64,000 bases of DNA from Topomyia yanbarensis. Its lineage: Eukaryota > Arthropoda > Insecta > Diptera > Culicidae. The stretch covers positions 306,683,115 through 306,747,114 of the forward strand of contig NC_080672.1 of NCBI RefSeq assembly GCF_030247195.1, written 5' to 3'. Position numbers and translations under genes: made by a program. Under the pieces are notes generated by a model. The model ran no database searches, was not told the origin of the DNA, and saw nothing but the letters and a program-made list of their open reading frames with translations. Below, piece after piece: positions 58,250 to 64,000 of the stretch. Every line of letters begins with the position of its first letter. Position 1 is the stretch's first letter.

Positions 58250-58766
58250 TTTTTTTTTTTTTTCAAAAAACGCATTTTTTATATAGCCGGCAAAAAATAA
58301 TTTATTCAAAGTATTTTCCTTCGCTACTACACATTTTTCCCATCTCTCGGACAATTCATTATATATCACGCCAAAAGAATTTTTACACCATTGAAATTTT
58401 TTTCACCGTTCGATACAAACCACTCGTCAAACCATTTTTGGACCTCTTCGTATGAATCGAAGTGCGGTTCTCCGAGCGCGTGACTCATCGAGGAAAATAG
58501 ATAATAATCGGAAGAGGCCAGGTCTGATGAATAAGTTAAGTGTCTCCAAGTAGTTTTGGACCATTTTTTATAATTGTGATAGGGGTTTCTTATGTCTTTG
58601 TTCGTAACCTGGCCTGTTTTTACGCAAAGCAGGCTGCAATTTGATTAGTTGTTTTTGGTGGCGGTGAGCATTGACAGTTTCAGTTTTTTCCCTATAACGC
58701 ATTGTTACTTCCACAAACATTTGATGTGCTTCCCGCATGTGTCCTTTTTGGCACAAAATTAGACAT
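58250..58766 (-). pseudogene. mariner transposase with large internal deletion
   Basis: The minus-strand ATG at 58766 opens MSNFVPKRTH. Fragments EAHQMFVEV, QKQLIKLQPALRKNRPGYEQRH, SDLASSDYYLFSSMSHALGE, FDSYEEVQKWFDEWFVS and ELSERWEKCVVAK follow in changing frames. The order is that of a mariner transposase, from N-terminus to the C-terminal ERWEKC motif, but the helix-turn-helix region and the first two catalytic aspartates are missing. The remnant ends at a T-rich tract near 58240. It lies within the CACGTG array and is younger than at least part of it. Confidence 0.87.
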
Positions 58767-60949
58767 GATTACGCAAGGGAAAATGTAAGTTATTATGTGA
58801 AATCTCTGATGATGTGCAATGATTGATGTAAACAGGTGTCGAACTCACACAAAAAAATGTATGACGATTCTACGATAGCTAAATGTGCTCACTGACGCCA
58901 TCTATGAGCAAATAGCGGATTTAAGCTCTTACACCTGGTATTACGACAAATTCTACGAATACTTCAACGAAAACGTGAACTCTCGACGTGAAATTCCACA
59001 TAAAATTCCATCTAAAGAAATGTCATGTGATATTTCACGCGAAATTCCAAGTGAATTTCTAATTGAAATAGCGCGTTAAATCACCCGTAAAAATTCTAGT
59101 TTGAAAGGAATTCCACTACCAACTTCAAGCGAAAACTTACGTCGAATTTCACGTTAAAATTCACATAAAATTCCACATCAAACCAAATGAAATAAAAAAG
59201 GCGCCAAATGAATTAATTAAACAAAACTAACAAACTGAACAAAGCAAAGTTAAACTGATAAAATATATAAAAGCGCCAAATTAACCAAAACAAATTAAAC
59301 TTCCTACGTGAAATTTCAAATAACCCATCACGTTAAACTCCTCGCATAATTTCTCTTCAATTCCTACGTCTAAAACGTAAAATTCGAAGTGAAATTCCAC
59401 TTTAAATTCAACGAAAAATTTGTTAAATTTATATTAAATTAAATTTAAGAAAAATTCCACGTGAGATTGTACGTGACACTTCACTTAAAATCTCACGTGA
59501 AACATAAGGCAAAATTCACGAATAATTCAACGTGAAATTCCACGTAAATTTCCAAGCGAAATTCCAGGTGAAATACTACGTGAAATCCCAAGCAAAATTT
59601 ACGTGGAATTCCATGTAAAATGTCAAGTGAAATTCCATGCAAAATTTCACGTGAAATATTAGGTGAAATTCACGAATAATTCCACCTGAAATTCGGTGAG
59701 AAATTTTATGTGAAATTCACATGAAATTCTATTGGAAATTTCATGTGAAATTCCATTATAAATTTCATGTAAAATTCCACGTGAAAAATCGTGTGAAGTT
59801 TCACGTGAAATTTCAGGTGGATTTCCACATGAAGTCCCACGTGACATATCATGTGAAATTCTACGAATAATTACATAATTAATTTCACTTGAACTTCCAC
59901 GCCAAATTCCAAGTGAAATACCAAGAGAAGTTTCTTACAAAATTTCACTAAAAATTCCACGTGAAATCTAATGCGAAATTTCACATGAAAAATCTCATGG
60001 AATTTCCCCTGAAGTTTCGCATGGGATTTTACATGCACTTTTACGTAGACTTTCACGCGAAGTTTCACCTCGATTTTAACTTGATATTTAACATGGGAAT
60101 TAAGCGGCAAAATTTCGCGTAGAACTTCACATCCAATTTTACGAAGAGTTTTACAAGGATTTTCACGCGAAATTTCACTTCGATTTTTACTTGATATTTC
60201 ACAAGGGAATTTAGCAGAAAAATTTCGCGTAGAAATCACATCCAATTTTACGAAGAGTTTTACATGGAATTGTATGTGGAACGTGAATTTTTCATTAAAT
60301 ATCAAATTGAATATCACGTGGCGTTTCGCGTAGTATTTCACATGAAATTTCACGTTAAAATTCACATGGAATTTCACATTGAATTTCACGAGAAATTTCA
60401 CTTGGAATTTTTCGTGGATCCGCTTGTGGAATGTTACGTGAAATTTTAAGTAGAATTTCAGATAGAGCTTCGCGTTGTTTTCACGTGAAATTTTACGTTT
60501 GATTTAGCTTTGAATTACTCTTAAAATTTTAAGTGAAAATCCAGTAAAATATTAAGTGAAAATCCACGTAGATTTTTTCGTGAATGGCCACGTAAAATTT
60601 CTTGCGAAATCCCACGTGAAATTCTAAACGAAATTCATCGTAAAATTGTACGTGAAATCCCACCTGAAGAATGAAGAGAAATTTCCAAATGAGTGTCGCA
60701 TGGAATTTAACATGGAATATCACATGGACTTCCACATGAAATTTTGGGTTAAATTCCACATAGAATTCCTTGGGAAATTTCACGTAAAATTTCTCTTGAA
60801 ATATCAAGTGAAATCTCACGTTGAAATCTATGTGGAATTTTACGTAGAATTTACCGTGAAATCCCAAGTGAAATTTCATGTGAAATTCCACGTAAAATTA
60901 CGTGAAAATTACGTGGAATTCTATGTGAAATTAAACGTGTAACGCTCCT

Positions 60950-61900
60950 TAGGTCCGAGCGCTTTCTGTGACAGAAAGCATTATTGTCAAGCGTGTAATT
61001 CCCACGTACATGAAACGAATCTGCTACAATTTGGAAATGCCCATCATATTAATATCTACAGAGGGATCTTGCTTCTGAATTGGCTGGCCGAGGTTCTGGG
61101 AAAGTTCGTTTACAGTGCGATGTACGTTGCTTCTTCCACGAATTTGTGAAAAAGAAACGCTCATCCACTTCGAATATGATAACTTGCACAAGTTTTTTAG
61201 CGTTAATAAGCTGATGCAATACATTTTTATTTCGCATAAAGCTTTTGACAAGGTGCCGCACAACATTGCTGTTATGAAACTGCAGCGACTAGGATTTCCT
61301 CCTTGGGTAAACAGGTGGCTACAATCTTACCTTTCTGAACGATAAGCTTTTGTTAGAAGGGGTTCCGTACGTTCAAGCTACTTAGAAACAGCAACTGGTG
61401 TCCCTCAAGGAAGTCACCTAGCGCCACTAATCTTTATCTTATTCATCAATTCTGGAAAACTACTCTACGCTGAGTATTTGAAAATATTTCGTTCAATTGC
61501 TTCAGGACTCGATTCAACCGTGCAACCGTGCTGCAAGAGGATATAGTCAATATTGAGGAGCAGAGCTCGCTGAATGCTATGCAGATCAATGTCGATAAAT
61601 GTAAGGTGAATTTTTAGCGCTTGACAACTTTAGGGCGCTGCGACCACGGCTAAAGCTTTTACAAGGTTGGGTTGTTCGAAATGAGAAATGCTGGTTTTGA
61701 GGATTTCTACGCACTTAAATCGATATTCTGTTCACTGGTCCGGCTATGAAGTCCACCAATATTGTCTGTTCCGACGTTCTTTCAAGGATTACATTATTTG
61801 TGACTCCTTGAGTCGTAAGGAACCGTCCGGTAGACCGATTCTACAACAAATATAACGAAACTTGAGAAAACAAAATATTTTTTTCTGTGTGCGCCAAATG
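60950..61900 (+). pseudogene. Jockey-like reverse transcriptase fragment
   Basis: The plus strand encodes HKAFDKVPHNIAVMKLQRLG (motif A region, near 61240), FPPWVNRWLQSYLSER with a TAA, then TGVPQGSHLAPLIFI (61395-61440) and LLYAEYLKIFRSIAS where the family has YADDLK. Both catalytic aspartates of motif C are altered and a short piece before it is missing. The fragment begins within the polymerase and interrupts the CACGTG array. It is similar in extent to the fragment at 11428-12303. A hairpin GCTTTCTGTGACAGAAAGC lies at about 60961-60979, near its left border. Confidence 0.85.
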
Positions 61901-62250
61901 CTACGTGACAATACTCCTGTAATTTGAAGTGGAACAACACGTGAAATTTCACACGGAATTTCGCTTGGATTACAGGTGGAATTTTGCGTGGACTTTCATG
62001 TGATTTTTCACATGAGATTTCACGTGAAATTATATGTGAAACTATAATTCTATGTATATTTCTTCGTGAATTTCAAACAAAGTTTCGCTTGGATTTTCAC
62101 GTGGAATTCCCAGTTCAAATTCACGTAACATTTCACGTAGAGTTTGACGTAGAATTTGGCATCGATTTTCACGTGGAATTTCAAGTGGCATTTCACGTGC
62201 AATTTCGCGTGGAATTTCACATGGCATCACACGTTTGATTTCATATAGAA

Positions 62251-62859
62251 TTCAAACGTCAAATGCAACCTGGACGAACTGTCGAATGCAGTCATTGCGT
62301 TTACAATATGTGAGGCGGAATAAGGGGCTATGTGAGACCCCTCCAATCATTTATTTATGTTTCAGCACAGTATCTAAGCTATTGCATGCGTATATATGCA
62401 CCTTCAAATCGCATTCTAAACATGCAATACCTACCGCGTAAATTCAACAGCGTAAAACAAACGGTTTAAATTTTATTTTTGTTGGCTTGAAAACCAACGA
62501 AATGAAAAACTATGTTGAAACAAATGGTGTAAAAGGCTTCGTTAGTATACACAGAGGATCAAAGCATCAATATGTGTAACATAATTGAAAGTAATAAAAG
62601 CAAACGTAACCATTAGTTCACGAAGGTAAATAACTACGTGCTATCATTATTATATAAATCATCTTTCACCGTAATCCTGTCCAAACAGCATGACAAATGA
62701 TCTGCATAAACAGGCCTGTCACGGAGCTCAGCCTGCAAATCGCTGGTGAGCTACTTTCGACGGGTCATCATCCTGCCAATTATACATACATAATATCGAT
62801 TCGACAGCGATTTTAATTAAACTGTAAATTAAAATATAATCCCTTGCAAATGAACTTAC
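62251..62859. other. Unassigned DNA
   Basis: No gene is recognised. AT-rich with no repeat words seen elsewhere in the window. Confidence 0.4.
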
Positions 62860-63065
62860 TCCAACCTCCTGTCTCCACAACCAAAACCCAACGAAAGTGA
62901 ACCTCCACAGAGTTGAGGGGTCAACGGATGCAGTTCAATACAATAGGCGCCGTAGTAGATGTAGATCGCGGGTTGCGGTATCGGTAGCTGTCCGCGATGA
63001 TTAGTTATGCCGATTAGGTACACAGTGACATCATCGAACTCGGTGCCAGGCAAAGGGGCCACAAT
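62860..63065 (-). CDS. Candidate coding exon, 206 bp
   Basis: On the minus strand the frame is open from an AG (in TGGTAG, 63066-63071) to a strong splice-donor match GTAAGT (62859-62854). The peptide includes APLPGTEFDDVTVYLIGI and LHPLTPQLCGGSLSLGFGCG. The polypyrimidine tract before the AG is poor, and I recognise no domain. It is listed because it is one of few frames in unique-looking sequence bounded by plausible splice signals. Confidence 0.2.
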
Positions 63066-64000
63066 CTACCACTGCTGCACTACTGCTCCAGTGCAATGTG
63101 GTTCGGTGATTATGAGATATGACCGCATAATGTTTCAGTTTCGACAATGACCAGAACCGGCATTCAAGCGATGGCGTCAACCCGAAATATGTGAAAGAGT
63201 AGTTTATTTAATTCAACGTTGAAATTTTAACTCGATTGCATTAAAATTCATGGTTTCAAATATTTATATTCCAGAGAGCAGGCCGGCAAATTACTTGACA
63301 TTTCCGGGAAGTGGGTGGGGGCTTTAGTGGTAAGGTACGGAAAAGTTTTCGTACATCCAGTGCTACACGTTTTTCGTGTAGTTCCTCCATTCACAAAATT
63401 GACATAGTGTAGTTGGAGAAAGTCGTTTATTCCGAAATAAATTACATATCTGAAATAATTTAGTTCAATCGTGATGTCACAGAGAACAGACTTCCATGAT
63501 CGAACAAATAAGTTTTCACTGCCTTTCCAGGCATAATTGTCCCATATTGTTTTATACGGGCTTTCACTGTTTTCATCAAATAGTCCATTTTTATAACTGT
63601 CTCGCTAACAAAACATCTAGAAAACTATAAAATAAAACTTTTTTATGTTGTAACGACATTTAATTAGCAAGGGACTGGAAGGTGTGAAATATTTTTCATT
63701 AGGAGCCATAGTACTCAAGGAAGAGCAAGGAGTTGATGGAAGAAAGTTTAGAAAAGAGTGGAATAGGATATTTTGGCATTTGAAATGTGAATCACCTGAG
63801 TCTGGGGAATATCCTGAACGAGCGTAAATAACTTTGTACTTTATGCTATCGGAACCGTCACCGAAAACTTCGACACTAAGCTTTTGCGACGTTAAAAGTC
63901 ATTGAATGAGCTAGTTTTGGCCCTCACCAATTGCCTGCCGAGGTGTTTTATTTGATCGCCAATTGTATTTACTTCAGAAGTTCGTGAATTCTCCGGCGGG
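63066..64000. other. Unassigned DNA to the window end
   Basis: No gene is recognised. The word GCATAATTGTCCCATATTGT near 63530 is related to the micro-MITE at 24094. Confidence 0.4.

Larger units (their letters stand above)
57231..62250. repeat. Degenerate 12-bp tandem array, CACGTGAAATTC
   Basis: Hundreds of diverged units follow CACGTGAAATTC or its near mirror CACGTGGAATTT over 57231-58235, 58970-59175, 59290-60945 and 61915-62250. The interruptions are a mariner remnant, an A-rich block and a Jockey-like fragment. Since 12 is divisible by three and the unit lacks stops, false frames of 60-176 codons (HVEFHVKF-like or EIPREISR-like) open on both strands. Intact units carry CACGTG, the core of the E-box bound by bHLH factors. 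The dominant orientation changes along the array: for example mostly CACGTGAAATTCC in 57400-57700, and mostly TTTCACATGGAATTTCAC in 60340-60420 and 62090-62230. Confidence 0.93.

Noticed and set aside
57368..62238. Many 60-176-codon frames on both strands with HVEFHVKF-like or EIPREISR-like repeats
   Set aside because: They follow from the 12-bp unit, whose length is a multiple of three and which lacks stop codons. Both strands are equally open and the units vary without codon-position bias that I can see.

Overview
The window is a stretch of repeat-dense, AT-rich eukaryotic DNA. It reads as an insect genome, most likely a culicine (Aedes-type) mosquito. That is an inference from the mix of elements: Ty3/gypsy, I-clade, LOA-like, Jockey-like and RTE-like retrotransposons, mariner fragments, tRNA-derived SINEs and many MITEs. 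I found no tRNA, rRNA, CRISPR array or bacterial-style operon, and no host gene that I can name. Nearly every long open frame is a transposable element, a shadow of one, or an artefact of a tandem repeat.

Layout. 1-2.7 kb: unassigned AT-rich DNA with a three-unit tandem repeat. 2.7-8.6 kb: an antisense LOA-like remnant with, at its edge, a nearly complete Ty3/gypsy element (3338-8586; two 280-bp LTRs differing at one base; 5-bp target duplication TGCAC). 8.9-13.6 kb: a 4.7-kb non-autonomous hAT-type element with a perfect 8-bp target duplication; a SINE, two TA-flanked MITEs and a Jockey-like fragment lie inside it. 13.6-24 kb: a 115-120-bp satellite-like array, a mariner remnant joined to an I-clade pseudogene that itself carries a hAT MITE, another MITE, an 18-bp minisatellite and a possible old LTR/primer-binding-site remnant. 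24.3-29.4 kb: a 5-kb composite foldback element whose arms carry inverted copies of the same satellite.

32.7-37.6 kb: a large antisense I-clade element whose reverse transcriptase/RNase H frame is open over 956 codons but has ANDG in place of the catalytic ADDG. 38.8-44.6 kb: an 82-bp tandem duplication, an unrecognised ORF, a 1.5-kb inverted-repeat element flanked by TTAA, a third SINE, a GC-rich block and a perfect 27-bp hairpin. 44.6-53.7 kb: head-to-tail remains of a LOA-like element (reverse transcriptase core deleted), an RTE-like element and a second antisense I-clade fragment, split by a 2.3-kb hAT-type element (8-bp duplication CTTGCCAG) that holds a 187-bp (AT)n tract. 53.7-56.8 kb: unassigned. 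56.8-62.25 kb: a 5-kb degenerate 12-bp array built on CACGTGAAATTC (an E-box in each intact unit), interrupted by a deleted mariner and a Jockey-like fragment. 62.25-64 kb: low-repeat sequence with one weak candidate exon.

The genes do not act together as a pathway. The window is a record of successive insertions, and the nesting gives relative ages: the I-clade and LOA-like fragments are older than the hAT elements and the gypsy element that landed in or beside them. The most recent clear arrival is the gypsy element. I see no convincing undescribed defence or metabolic system. The most unusual structures are the CACGTG array, the 5-kb foldback element and the nested 4.7-kb hAT element.
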